A stretch of 64,000 bases of DNA from Lepidurus packardi. Its lineage: Eukaryota > Arthropoda > Branchiopoda > Notostraca > Triopsidae. How positions within the stretch are numbered: the stretch's first letter is position 1; each line of letters begins with the position of its first letter. Positions 1-11,750 of this stretch are shown here, piece after piece. Below the pieces are notes generated by a model that was given only the letters and a program-made list of their open reading frames with translations, searched no databases and was not told the DNA's origin. The stretch is from assembly GCA_023053545.1 (NCBI GenBank), contig JAKZAN010000005.1:8122001-8186000 (forward strand), given 5' to 3'. The translations under genes and the position numbers were made by a program.

Positions 1-132
1 TCTGAAGTGGATCTAGAGACTGGATTGGCAATCGAAGAAGCTTGCTATGCCCAGGTCATTCCTACCAAGGATAGGTTGGAAGGGCTCAAAGCCTTCCGAG
101 AAAAACGAGCTCCGCAATATACTGGAGAATAG
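1..132 (+). CDS. AUH: AUH, methylglutaconyl-CoA hydratase, terminal exon (5' part outside window)
   Basis: Reading from base 1 gives 43 codons ending at TAG 130-132. The tail contains [19 protein letters not shown] and a final [10 protein letters not shown], which is the conserved C-terminus of AUH. AUH is a mitochondrial crotonase-fold enzyme that hydrates 3-methylglutaconyl-CoA to HMG-CoA in leucine breakdown and also binds AU-rich RNA. Only the C-terminal helix region is visible, so catalytic residues cannot be checked. The next gene begins within about 150 bases on the same strand. Another crotonase lies at 32105-33354, but its C-terminus is different, so this is not a nearby duplicate. 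The assignment rests on a short but distinctive segment. Confidence 0.85.
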   Translation, partial: SEVDLETGLAIEEACYAQVIPTKDRLEGLKAFREKRAPQYTGE

Positions 133-279
133 TTTGAAGATAAAGAAAGCAAAGAACATTTATGAAAGTATTGACTCTAATGTAGGTATTATTATGGAAT
201 ACATCATCTTGAAAAGATTTTCATATTTGTTTTTTGGGGTAGTGGGGTTATCACATTTTTTATTATATTTTTTTACTAG

Positions 280-1038
280 GTTTGACCATTACTGCCCTTG
301 CAAGGAACCCAGAATTGGTACCAGCAGAAATTGCCGACAAGATAACAATGGTTAAAGGTGACGTCACGCAAGCCGAAGATGTCCTGAATGCTGTTAAAGG
401 ACAAGACATTATTTTAGTAGTCTTGGGAACTCGGAATGATTTAAGTAAGATGATCTTTGCATTTTTAAATATTTCTTATTGTATTTTTATAATTCAGAGC
501 CTACAACGGTAATGTCTGATGGTTTGAAAAATATTTTACAAGCCATGCATCAAGAAGGTATCAAGAAAATAGCTGTCTGCCTCTCAGGTAAATATTATTG
601 CGTTAGTGTGTTAAAGGACTAAAGTATCAGTAATTGGATTGGGGGTTCTAAGGTTTCTTATTTTGGGAACCTGAACGTGTACCGCCTCGTTTTCACGAAA
701 TCAACGCCGAGCATAAACGAATGTTGAATCTCTTGCAAGATCCTGCCAATGCGTCCTTGGAGTGGATTGCTGTTTTGCCGCCTCATATTGCTGGTAATTC
801 CAAGAACTTTATGCATTTTCCTGTGATTAAGCGCTTCGTGTGACGTTTTATTTCAGATTATCCCGCTAAGGAAAAGCCATACCTAGTCACGATTGGTAAA
901 GGTCCTGGGCGTCAAATTTCGAAATGGGAGTTAGGAGAGTTCTTGGTAAAATGCACTGAAAACTCCGAGTACAAGCATCAATTAGTTGGCTTAGCAACAC
1001 ATCCTGACTGCGTGCCACCAATGCCCCAGTTTCATTAA
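280..1038 (+). CDS. BLVRB: BLVRB-like flavin reductase / NAD(P)H-binding protein, first exon not found
   Basis: Four exons splice in phase: 280-444, 498-587, 653-793 and 857-1038 (stop TAA 1036-1038). The product has the BLVRB signatures LTITALARNPELVP, ILVVLGTRNDL, TTVMSDGLKNILQAM, RVPPRF, AVLPPHIA and a YLVTIGKGPGRQISKWELG segment before the C-terminus. BLVRB reduces flavins, and biliverdin in vertebrates, with NADPH in the cytosol. The family normally starts with a beta strand and a glycine-rich GATGxTG loop that binds the cofactor. No reading frame between the AUH stop at 132 and the acceptor at 278-279 encodes it. The first visible exon begins with two bases completing an earlier codon, so an upstream exon is required. 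It may lie left of the window, be misassembled, or be lost. AATAAA occurs at 1355-1360. Confidence 0.85.
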
Positions 1039-1628
1039 CCAAATACGGGTGTATTGAAAGCCGATTCTTCGGTTTGACCTCAAATGTCGCTTTATGTTTA
1101 GGTAGCTAAAATGAGGGAACAGAGTATAAAAGACGAAACCAAAGATTTACCGGAAGTTTATCTCTTGGTATATCGGAACCTAAAAGCATTTTAATGGACC
1201 AGTGCGACTTAGCAAAATGGGCAAATTAGGGTATACGGGCTTAGTGCTGGAGAGCAAAGATACTTATAGGTTATAAGTTCATCGTTCCTAGTAGAAATCT
1301 CGTTTTTAGAGTCAGACGCTTTTTTGTCACATGCCATTTATTGTATATGTGGTAAATAAACTCGAACCAGTATGCATTAACTTCGTTTCTAAGAATGTAG
1401 GTACTTCTAACTGAATATAAATACTATCTGCCGTTTACTAAGTTACAAATTACGAATTTCAACAAATTAAAATTTGGCTGCATAAGTTATGCCACCTTAT
1501 ATAAAAGCCCGCTCTGGGATGCTGGGAGCACCGCCGTCGGCAGTGTAGTTCTGGTATAATCCGATTGGAGCGTACAAGTTCCAACTATTTACTTCTTGCG
1601 CGTGTGTACGATTTTGTACTTTTTTGTG
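1039..1628. other. Intergenic interval between BLVRB-like gene and MRPS10
   Basis: No coding sequence is recognised. The left part should be the BLVRB-like 3' UTR, with an AATAAA at 1355-1360. The right part must hold the MRPS10 promoter and 5' UTR; no clear TATA box is visible just upstream of 1629. Confidence 0.6.
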
Positions 1629-2531
1629 ATGAATTCAGCCAAAAGTTTAAGTTTCATTGGTGTAATAGGCAAGGTAAGCATAACATTCTTACAAGTTTGC
1701 CGATTTCTAAGTATCATTTCGTTAGTTAGCCGAGTTTTATTCTACGTCTACTTCTAGATATACAGCTTTGCCTGTTTCTGAGTTACAGTATACCGAAGTT
1801 CACTTTTGCGATTATAATTCTTATTCCGCGTTGGATGTTTCTTTTTTTTTTACATTGCAGGTTTTACAACCATGGAAAAACTTGCTAGAAACAAGACCGT
1901 GCATTAATCAACGTGCATTATCATCCATTGTGCCAAATGCACATGCTGAGATGGCAAACCAGCACGAGGAAAGTGCAGAATCTCAAGAAGATAGCCTGTA
2001 TAAAACCATAGAAGTAGAAGTACGCTCGGGAGACCCTGCGGTACTCAAAAGCTATGAATGGTTTGCTACTACAGCGGCCAAGCATTTGGGTATAACCATT
2101 GGAGAATGGTAAACACAATTTTTCCCGAATCTGTCTCTTTTGTCAACGACCTATAAATCGGTTGATTATTTTTCTTTGTTAGTTTTGCCCCGCCCCGCGC
2201 CCGTCACGACAGACTCACCCTGCTTAAGTCTGTGCACATTTACAAGAAACATCGAGTTCAGTATGAAATTAGGACCTACTTTCGTCATATGAAGTTCCAC
2301 AAACTAACTGGTTCTACCGCTGATACTTTCCTCGAATACATCCAGCGAAATTTACCCGAAGGAGTCGCTATGAAAGTCACTAAAGTAAGTTCACGATCTT
2401 TGTTCCACAACTCTTGTTTTACAAAAAACCCTTGCATTGATGTTCAGACTGCGTTGGAAAGAATGCCACAACCAATTAAAGCTCTACAAACTGCAGCTCT
2501 TAGCTCCCAGTCAAGTCCAACTCCACCATGA
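1629..2531 (+). CDS. MRPS10: Mitochondrial ribosomal protein uS10m (MRPS10)
   Basis: Four exons, 1629-1673, 1861-2108, 2183-2384 and 2448-2531, give 192 residues. Diagnostic uS10 segments are [56 protein letters not shown] and [11 protein letters not shown]. The protein belongs to the head of the mitochondrial small ribosomal subunit and works in translation of mtDNA-encoded proteins. The start at 1629 is chosen because exon 1 ([15 protein letters not shown]) ends in a GTAAGC donor and joins in phase to the exon at 1861. The region before the S10 fold (about residues 1-55) fits a mitochondrial presequence. The length is close to animal homologues. Confidence 0.95.
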
Positions 2532-4478
2532 TCACAGTGTCGTAATCGAGAAATATAGTTATGTCAATTTCGATCGTAATGTTAAAAATCAAAACAAAAA
2601 ACCGTTTTTTCGTACTTTCCTTTTCTGTTGTAATTGGGTCATATGCTCGCTGACTGGAAACGGGTCTCTGCTTAAGGCTTGATTCAGAGATCTCTTTATG
2701 TCCCTCCTCCTCTCCCTTTTTCTCCATTCAAGCTTTCTTCGTTTTAAGGGATTTTGCGCTGTGTGAAGGTTATCCTTTGTTCGATCAGGCACATATCTGG
2801 CAAGCTAAGGGAATTTCCGATCACACCAAGTGCACGTGCACTCTCCCTACCCACATTACGTCATGTTTATGCCTCTCGCAGAACCTCTTGTCATCTTCCG
2901 TTGTAAGATGTCCATCCTATGACTAACAGAAGGAAAAGCAGACAAAATTACGAAGGCTAGGAAAATTGGATCTACGGAGCAGGTAAGGACAATTTCGTGC
3001 ATATTATGCCAGAGTAGGAAAGGATGTTGTTTTTCCCCTCATTGGAATTATTATGCGTAAGCTTTAAACTATTGTTTCCCTTGGTTACTCTGCTGTTGCC
3101 ACGGGAGTGGAGGTCCTGGCGTAGAGTAGAGAGATAGAGAGAGAGAGAGAACAAGAATATATCCATGTTCCACGTAGAATTTTTAGGTGCATTTCGGGTG
3201 CAAGTTGAGTGCAAGTGTACCTCGAAGGTCCCTTGGTCTATTCGGCGTCACAGACACCAAACACAATGGCAAAAGGCGTCTCGACGTCTGCGCTATGGAG
3301 CTCGCAACTTTCATGGCCTTGCTGTTTTACGGATCTTTCTTGTCTCTTGTATGCTGCAGCCAGTGCGAGGAAGCCAAAACAGCTGGTTACTGCTCGCGAA
3401 TTGACCAGTATTACTTAAACCGTTTATTAGCGTTTTCCTGTTTTGTTTCTTTTCCATCTGGAAACCGTCAAGTGTCCTTTTCGTTTCGTAATTCTCGCAG
3501 GACAAAGGAAGTAAAGCACCCAAACGTTCTCCCTTCACTTCGGACTTGGCGTGGACTTGGTGAGTTAACTTATCGTGTTCTCTCTTATAAAGTACAGAAA
3601 AGTTTTCGATTTGCCTTAATTGCCTCTAGACGTGCATGTGACGTAACAGACTGTGGTTTTCTTGGGACTCGGGCGAAGGCGTTTTGTGTACGGGTATTGA
3701 TTAGCATTGTAGTTTTATATGCGGAAATTTGCAAGCTTTGTGAGGTCCTTTTCGTTTCCCTTTTGAGTGTGATTTTTCTCAGCTTGTTTCAAGGGGGAAG
3801 GGAGGGATATAACTGTATTCCAAAAATACGATTTGCGTCTGTCTTACTCGGGGTTTTCCTACATTTGAGGGCTAAACTCTTCGTTATAGCCAAAGTTATA
3901 TTCTCCGTTTCTATTTGCCTAGCGAATTTATTATCTTATTTAACCGTGTCACATAGTTATTGTAGTTTTGGGCTGTAGCCAACCAGTCGTCATGGCTAAC
4001 GATTGCCAAGAGAACGTTGTAAAGTATGGGTAATGGCTGGTGTGCGTTTTGCATGAGAATGCAGCGTGCGTTCGCTTTTAATTTTCCTTTCGGATGAGGA
4101 CGCAGTAAGATGATTAGGATATCCCCTTTTGTTGTTGACGCGGATCGTTTTATTTGGAAAGTACATCCTTGTTGCCTTATTATTTTACTGACAGATGTAA
4201 AATTTATTAAATTAAAGCTTGTACATTTTATTGTGTCTAATTTGCCCTTGGCTGAATCATGCAACACTAATACCTTTAATTCGTTTCTTCCTTTGATTAT
4301 TCAATAGGATTTTGGATGGAGTAGAATTGGTCCCATTAAAAGGATAGTTGTGATATGGTGCAATTAGAATCCAATTCTTGTCTCTATACCTTTAAAGGCA
4401 TACAGTGCGCTTCTTCGGGGAAAAGAACGTACATTCGTTGTTTTTGTCTGTCCGGGACGTGATATTAAGACTAGCAGA
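2532..4478. other. Intergenic/upstream region of the ABCG gene, with one long open frame
   Basis: No recognised gene. An (AG)n run lies near 3128-3150. A plus-strand frame stays open from 3187 to 3978; its first ATG is at 3295, followed by a hydrophobic, signal-peptide-like start (MELATFMALLFYGSFLSLVC). It has no family resemblance that I can see and becomes rich in Leu, Val, Phe and Ser. It could be an orphan secreted protein, an unspliced first exon, or chance. It is not called as a gene here (see findings). Confidence 0.5.
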
Positions 4479-7400
4479 ATGAACGCCCTGTCAATTGCGA
4501 TGGAGCCCTCGGATAACGTCTACCTAGTTTCCCAAACCCGGTTGTCCAGCGTAATGGCTTCACCGCCCATGTCCCCGCCTTTGTCTTCCTTGGTGAAGCA
4601 TAATGGACTCGAAATTCAAGCCAGCACCAATTATCCCTCATCTCCAAATATAAGTTCAAGTCGGGTCGCTAATAAAGATAGCAGCAAACCTTTTGTCGTC
4701 GAAAGCCTAAATAATGGATCTGTTGTTAGGTATGTAGAAGTTTTTATTCCTTCTTTTTTTATATAAAAAGGTAGCTAAAAATAAAGTTTTGCCGTGTGTA
4801 CTTTCGTCTCGTTTGATTTGCAGACGGTTTGCTCTTCTCTCATAGATTAAAACTTATTGTAACCTATTGAACCCGTTGTGATTACCCCGCGTAGTTTGAC
4901 GAGAGATGTCTGGCTTACTATACGCTTACTACGAGATCTGAAGCTGGAATTCTTTGTTATCACTACTGGTGCAATTCCAATGTTTTATCCAGACTTTGGA
5001 TGGCGTTTTTAATCATACAATTTTTATCTGAAAATAAACAAAGAGGGGTACAAAGCGGATATTTAAGAAACTCGAGTCAAACACGAAGGGGAAACCGGTC
5101 GGCTTCGGTATTGTGTGTTTTGGTGTCGTATCGAAGAAATTTGGTTGGCTGCCTTCTTTTTGGATAAATGAAGAATGGAGATTGAAAAAGAGTTCCAAGT
5201 TTGCAGTGAAGTTGGCGGGTAATATTTAAGTAGTTCAATACCTTATTCTGTGGTGACAGCACGTCTCAAAAGTAACTCTTATGCAGCGGGTTTCGGGAGC
5301 TTTCTGAAAACAGGTTTCGGAATTCTTTAGTGATACAAAATTGCAGGTCTCAGGTTAATCCACCTGGGGGACCCTACAACTGTCAGAAAAGGAAACAGTC
5401 CACGAAGAAGCAAGTTTCAAGAAGTGTTCCCTTTAAACTCGTGTCTGCTTTACAGTGAACACAATGTCCATCTTTGTTCAGGGAAACCTGATTTCATAGA
5501 CCTCGTTGGTAAACGTTTAGGGTAGCTCAGTAGCTGACACATCTTTTCTACAAAGGCGTACGTAAAAAACGCGTGACAAGTGTTGTTAATTTAACGGTAA
5601 GTTTTAATTTTTATAGCCGTGTCTGGTCGTTTTTAAAATTTTTTTTGCAGTTCAATAAAGCAATTAATGTAAGCCCCTTTAACAAGAATTCCGAGCTGTG
5701 TATACACCATTATCGTATTCAGTTTGTCGGAGCATCTGTTCTTGTAGTGTATCAGGGGGTCTAGACCGTATAGTGTCACGTCGTTTCTGTGTCCGGACGC
5801 GAATTGGGATAAAAATATTGCGTTGCAAACGAATTGGTAAATATTTTTTGCACGTTTCTCTTGTAGCGGATTGGCCAAAAAAATCCATAACAACGCAGCC
5901 AGTAATCTCCAACGACGTATCATGCTGAGTAACCTGCCGCGACGGTCAACCGTCGATATCGAATTTAACAATGTTTCGTACTCGGTCTCAGAAGGAAGGC
6001 GAAAAGGTATGTTTAATTTTCTTAACCTCTTTTGCGTTCATTGTACTTCTTGGGTGCCTCGAGCTACTTCTTGGTTTAGTTCTCTTATTTCCTTATTTAT
6101 TCATCAACACCATTCTAAGCTAGGAATCGTATGCACTTTTATTGCGAGAAAGAAGAAATGCAGCCCTTTTTAGATGTTCTTTATTGATGTACCAACATTG
6201 TCGAGTAATTTAACTTGTACCGGCTTAATCGATTATTTTGATCATAGGATACAAAACTATTATAAAGTCAGTTAGTGGAAGGTTTCGCTCTGGTGAATTG
6301 ACTGCCATAATGGGACCGTCCGGAGCTGGGAAGAGTACCTTGATGAATATTCTAGCTGGCTTCAGGTATGTGACATATTTTTAATTAATTGTTTTCCATT
6401 TCTGTATCTATCGCGCGGCAAGAATATATTCCAATTATTTTCGTTTTATTTTTGTCTTCAGGAGTTCGCAAGTCACTGGAACGATTACGGTCAATAATCG
6501 GGAGAGAGACTTGCGCAAATTTCGCAAAATGTCCTGCTATATCATGCAGGAAGACCAATTGTCACCTTATTTGACAGCCTATGAAGCGATGATGGTCTCG
6601 GCGAACCTCAAACTTGGGAGTATTGTTTCCTTGGCCGAGAAGCAAGCTGTGGTGCGAGTCTTTCTCTCTCTCTAGTTAATTGAAACAGGTCTGGCTTACG
6701 TATGTGACTTTTTTTGCAAGGTGGACGAAATAATAACGACTCTGTCTCTGGATGATGCCAAACACACGTTCACAAAAAGCTTATCAGGAGGCCAAAGGAA
6801 GCGTCTGGCTGTTGCTCTGGAGCTGGTAAATAATCCGCCAGTAATGTTTTTCGACGAGCCTACCAGGTACAAGCTTGTTATGTTTAATGGCTAGCACTCG
6901 ATATTACTTTGGTCTGGTCTGACGGGAAATTAATGCTCTGATTTTGGAACAGTGGCTTGGACAGTTCATCCTCTATGCAGTGTTTGACACTGCTAAAGGC
7001 ATTGGCCCAAGGGGGACGGACAGTCATCTGTACAATACATCAACCTAGTGCCAGACTGTTTGAGAAATTTGATAGACTGTATTTACTTGCCGAGGGACAG
7101 GCCATCTACAGGGGATCGATAAGCGGATTGGTTCCATTTTTAGGGTCCATGGGACTCGAATGCCCAAGCTACCACAATCCCGCCGATTTTGGTATGCTCG
7201 TGATTTCTGAAATATAAGGCGTTTTGCTGTATGGTCTTTATGGCTTTTTCTTTATGACTTTATTTCTTAAAATCACTAGTGATGGAAGTGGCTTCTGGGG
7301 AGTACGGCGAGGTGCTACCTAAATTAGTCGTCGCTGTGGAGAATGGGAAGTGCAATAACTGGAATTGTGACGTGGACGATCATGGAGATCTGTGCACAGA

Positions 7401-8676
7401 TCCGGAGACACTGGAGAAGGAGCTTGCAAAGGAAGCTAATGGGATTGAGCTCGTGACGGTGAAAGCTAAACAAGTTAAAAAGGGTAGGTTATCCTTTAAG
7501 CACTTGTAAACATGGGAAGGCCACTTTCATGCGGGCGTTAACTTCAGGAGACGGCAAAAATACGGGTAATATTGTAGAACCTGGACATGTGACGGTCAAC
7601 TGTGAAACCGGTTTGCTCGATTCGGAAGAAAACCTGAGCATGAGGTGCAATTCCTTTCCTGCATCATGTTGGACCCAGTTTTGCATTCTTTTGCACCGAA
7701 CGTTCATCTCAATATGGCGCGATCAGGTTTACTTTTACATTCCGAATAATTCGAAAGTACAGTAACGTTTCGTTTTAGATGCTTACGAGGTTACGACTTG
7801 TGTCACATCTGGTTGTGGGGGTTCTTATCGGGTTGCTATATTGGGATATCGGGAATGATGCTTCCAAAGTTTTTAGCAATGCAGGGTCCTTGTTTTTCAC
7901 CCAGCTTTTCCTCATGTTTACGGCTATGATGCCTACCGTCCTTACTTGTACGTATTTTAACATAAATCCCCTAATTCTCCTGCAATTTCTTATTACGTCT
8001 AAAATTTTTATAAATAACAGTTCCCTTGGAAATGAATGTCTTGACACGAGAACATCTGAATTATTGGTATACGCTCAAAGCTTATTATTTGGCAAAAACT
8101 ATAGCTGATTTGCCCTTTCAAGTAAGATCGAATAACTTCCGCTGGGGTTATGGTATTAAACCTTTCTCTTTCAAGATTATTTTCCCGGCACTTTACGTTG
8201 TCATTGTGTACTTCATGACTGGGCAGCCGTTAGACGTCTACCGGTTCTTTATGTTCCTCAACATATGCGTTATGACCAGTCTTGTGGCACAAAGCCTAGG
8301 ACTGGTCATAGGAGCTGCCGCTGAAATTCAAACTGCGATTTTCTTGGGACCTATAAGCTCCATCCCTTTGCTATTGTTTTCGGGCTTTTTTGTAACGTTC
8401 CAGACCATCCCTGCGTACTTACGATGGTTATCATACGTTAGCTACATCCGTTACGGCTTCGAAGGCTCTTTGCTATCAACCTACGCATTCGACAGACCTA
8501 GCCTGCATTGCTCTGTCGCCTACTGCCATTATAAAGATCCTGTGAAACTTTTGGAAGATTTGGACGTAGTGGATTCATACTATTCGGTTGATTTTTTAGT
8601 CCTATTAGGGTATTTCTTCGTGCTACGATTCATCGCGTTCCTGATATTGAAGTGGAAACTACGCTCCCAGCGTTGA
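4479..8676 (+). CDS. ABCG-subfamily half-transporter (ABCG1/ABCG4/Atet-like)
   Basis: Eleven in-phase exons (4479-4729, 5867-6006, 6248-6365, 6462-6651, 6721-6866, 6953-7191, 7280-7483, 7548-7726, 7779-7947, 8021-8121, 8176-8676) give 745 residues. The nucleotide-binding domain comes first, as in all ABCG half-transporters. It has Walker [10 protein letters not shown] (about 153-161), signature LSGGQ (254-258), Walker B VMFFDE (274-279) and H-loop His 311 in TIHQPS. The [18 protein letters not shown] segment is typical of the ABCG1/ABCG4 branch. The C-terminal membrane domain starts near [18 protein letters not shown] and includes the [17 protein letters not shown] and [17 protein letters not shown] segments. 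It should work as a dimer moving sterols or other lipids. The first 83 residues are Ser/Pro-rich and lineage-specific. The start at 4479 is the first ATG in that exon; an earlier non-coding exon is likely. Confidence 0.93.
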
Positions 8677-10106
8677 TTTTGCGATAGCGATTCTCAGAAC
8701 CTTTCTAGCGTTTTCTTTCGTTTGAAGTTCCTTACCTTACGCAAATTTTTAAGTGGAGCATTCCGTTGCGCATGTGCTTATTATGAGTTGGTTGAGTACG
8801 TTGTTCCCTTGTCTTTTTTCTTTTTTACCACCCTGCGCTGTTTATCTTCCTTTACAATTGCTCGATTCCCACTAGCGTCTTTCTTGCACGTATACATATG
8901 AAAGCTCTATTTTTTTTCAAATTTTAGGAGAGAGAGAACAAGTGTAATTCATTTCCATGCATCAACATCAGTATATATGTAGTAATTCTTCCATACAAAA
9001 ATCCCCTTGTCAAGAACGAAATAGATGCATGCATACAAACGGATAGCTTTATTTCTCGTATTATTGTTTATCCAGTTTGGCTTACATAATCCGCACACTA
9101 AACAGGGCGGATTGTTTTTGCGGAAACGGAAGTACAATGTCCTATTAAATAACTAGAAAAAAACACCAGGAGATACAAGCGGATGGGTGGACGACAAGGT
9201 GTCTGGGTATAATACAGGTATACTACGGCGCGTTTTGCCCTAATAGTGGTATTTATGTCGCAGTGACGCTTACCATTACACTTGTTGTATACCTGCATCA
9301 ACACCAGCTGGCAACTGTTGACAGGCCTTTTGATGAGTGACTTAATCGTATTGTGAGGTTGTAGCAATTGAAAATGATCCTCGTTCGGATGCTGAGTCAC
9401 AATCAGGCTGAATGTATGCGCGGTGCGTGATCTTCTATTGAATGGCGTAATAATGAGACAAACCGTGACTTATACTTCCGGCAACAGTATTATCATGCAC
9501 TTTTTTTACTTTTGAATCAGCCGTGTGTATTTTTGCGTTAAAACATGTCTAAACGAGCCTTCACATATCGGCGAAATAATATGATTAAAATATGAAACTA
9601 CGCCAATTTGACGAATGCCAAACGACCGTTTATCGCGAATGCACGTTGGAGGTTTCAAACCCGAATATTTTCTTGGTCCGTTAAGAGAGGTTGATACCTG
9701 GCACAGCATATATGCCTAGGCGAAGCGACTTCCGTAAGAAAAAAATTAAACGAGTCCTTTTAACTGACCTTCGAGTCCACACAGCTGAATTCCTTAACTA
9801 TTATTAGACTGAACTTATTATATTAATATTAGACTGCTCTGCTTCTCGATGCTGTCGTCATTCGAGAAAGAATCGAAAATTGGAGTCACCGCGGCGTTAC
9901 AAGCTTAAGCGAACCGCTGACCTTTACATTAGGTTACCGTTCGTGCCGTAACTGTACACTGTTGTAGCCTTCGTCGTCTGACCTCCACGTGTAATTTTGT
10001 CTGTGTTGGGCTTCTACAAAGGAACTCGATCCTCATTTGCATTTGGTACATGTTTTCGGAACGGGATGGGAGGGAGCGAGCCGGTGTTTACCAACGAATT
10101 CGATGA
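8677..10106. other. Intergenic region, ABCG 3' side to icarapin-like promoter
   Basis: About 1.4 kb with no frame showing recognisable protein or splice structure. It should contain the ABCG 3' UTR. Nothing else is supported. Confidence 0.55.
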
Positions 10107-10144
10107 TGAGTCATAGGCTCGACGTCACTGCTACGTTATATAAG
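10107..10144 (+). promoter_or_regulatory. Putative promoter of icarapin-like gene: AP-1 site, CRE half-site, TATA box
   Basis: TGAGTCA (AP-1 consensus) lies at 10107-10113, a GACGTCA core at 10121-10127, and TATATAAG at 10137-10144. Initiation would be expected about 30 bases further on, giving a 5' UTR of about 90 bases before the ATG at 10264. The sequence matches are direct; function is inferred. Confidence 0.5.
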
Positions 10145-10263
10145 GTCGACCTAGAAGCGTATATTGGGTAGTCAAAATCTTCCTCGCTTTGCTACAGGTT
10201 ATCCACGGAAAACTACAGGCGATTATAGTATTTTACGAACTCATTGCATTGCAAAAACTCATA

Positions 10264-11226
10264 ATGCGTTGGCAAGTGTTAGCTCTGTTTTTTGTGAGTG
10301 CGATTTTGCTAGCTATTCAGCCTAGTGAAGCACGCTATTTTGGTGGTAGGGATTTTGTAAGGTCATTTACGTATAATTTTTTAAAATTTTAATTTTCTCA
10401 CATAGTTCTTCAAAGAGGATCACCGGTCGCAACGGACACTGATGAAGACACGGATGATTTTAGACCGTACCGACAACGTCAACAATCCGGCGTTGGCCAG
10501 CAAGGTGGTTTTCCATCATTCCCGTTTTTCGTAATGCCATCCATCCGACCCAACTTCCTGGATCAGTTGCAAGGTACGATTAGGACCGTGCCTAAATAAA
10601 AAGCTAAACTAATGTTAAACTTACTATAGCTTCGCTGGTGAACCTTCAGCAACAGATGATGCAGCAGATCTCCAGCCTGGCGAACTCTTTCACACCAACA
10701 TTAAGCACTTTGCCCGATAACTATAAAAATACAACTTCGACCACTACAGTGATTTGTCTTTTCGTTTACGTTGTGAGACGCGCCTAACGGTTTTTTTTCG
10801 GTTTAGTTAGTGAACGGGTCACTCGTTACGGTAAACGAGACCGTCCACAAAGTGGTGAATAACGGGGCTTCATCCTTCTTCCATATCAAGGTGATATCGG
10901 TCAAGCCGGAGAATGAAACCCAGCCTGAAACCCAACCTGAAACAGAGTCTGAAACCCAGCCTAAAACAAAACCTGAGATATCCGGGGCCCAGCAACTGGA
11001 GTCTAATGAAGTACCGGCGTTGGAACTGTTTTTGCCGAATAATTCCTCAGCGCCTTTGGCCAACGAAGTGGCTGATAAACCTTCACCTGAAAAAGATAAC
11101 AGCACAAAGTCTACGACCGCGGAACCCTCCCAGGAATCTTCAGCACCCTCTACTTCAGCTACCAGCACAAATACGCCCGTTATCTTGGAAGTTAGTACGA
11201 CTGAAGCTACTAGCTCCAACCCATAA
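10264..11226 (+). CDS. Icarapin-like secreted protein
   Basis: Four exons (10264-10345, 10406-10573, 10630-10748, 10807-11226) give 262 residues. Residues 1-24 form a signal peptide (MRWQVLALFFVSAILLAIQP then SEA). The icarapin family is recognised from MPSIRPNFLDQLQ, a Gln-rich helix (LVNLQQQMMQQI), NTTSTTT, LVTVNETVHKV and HIKVISVKPENE. These follow the order and spacing of arthropod icarapins, described as carbohydrate-rich secreted proteins and as a bee venom component. The molecular function is unknown. Several N-x-S/T sequons (NTT, NGS, NET, NSS, NST) fit glycosylation. The C-terminal third is low complexity: an imperfect ETQP tandem repeat follows PENE, then a Ser/Thr/Glu-rich tail. 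Antisense frames across this exon are repeat shadows. Confidence 0.85.
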
Positions 11227-11750
11227 AAAGGACAGGATCACAAGGGGATGTCGAGGTTAACTGTTCGGCGATTTCTTGATCGAGTTTATTGAGGTTCTTT
11301 TTGTTTGTTATTCCCCAGAAAGTGATCGGGGTTATGAGCTATACTGACGTTGAGCTTTATTTTCTCATTGCTTTTCCATAGTCGTGCATATTTAAATACA
11401 AGTCATGTCATTATGGCCGCGGGTTATCTTCTAACATGTTTGCCGTATCCGATTCAGCACTCGCATGGAAGACCTTCCGACCTCGACCTGCCCCGCCAGA
11501 TGTAGTCTAAAAAATTCGCGTACATGATATCGTCCAGGCGGTTTGGACTTCGAATGAACTTGAATTAGTACCTTCTGAACTTTTGAAACATTCCAAAGTT
11601 CAAGTTTTTGTCATTGATATCTCGAATATATATCGACGACAATTGCTGTCTATTATTACTAAACAAGTAAGATTCCCCTTGTGTTTATCTGAACTGGATT
11701 GAAGTTTTCTTGACGCGTGTCATTGTATATTCCATTCTTATCCATTCTTG
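11227..11750. other. Icarapin-like 3' UTR and intergenic sequence
   Basis: No gene recognised. The interval runs from the icarapin-like stop to the hAT-like MITE. Confidence 0.5.

Noticed and set aside
47..355. Plus-strand frame of 102 codons at the left edge
   Set aside because: Out of frame with both the AUH tail and the BLVRB-like exon that it overlaps.
10803..11219. 138-codon minus-strand frame with Val/Ser/Gly repeats
   Set aside because: Exact antisense of the last icarapin-like exon; its repeats mirror the ETQP repeat.
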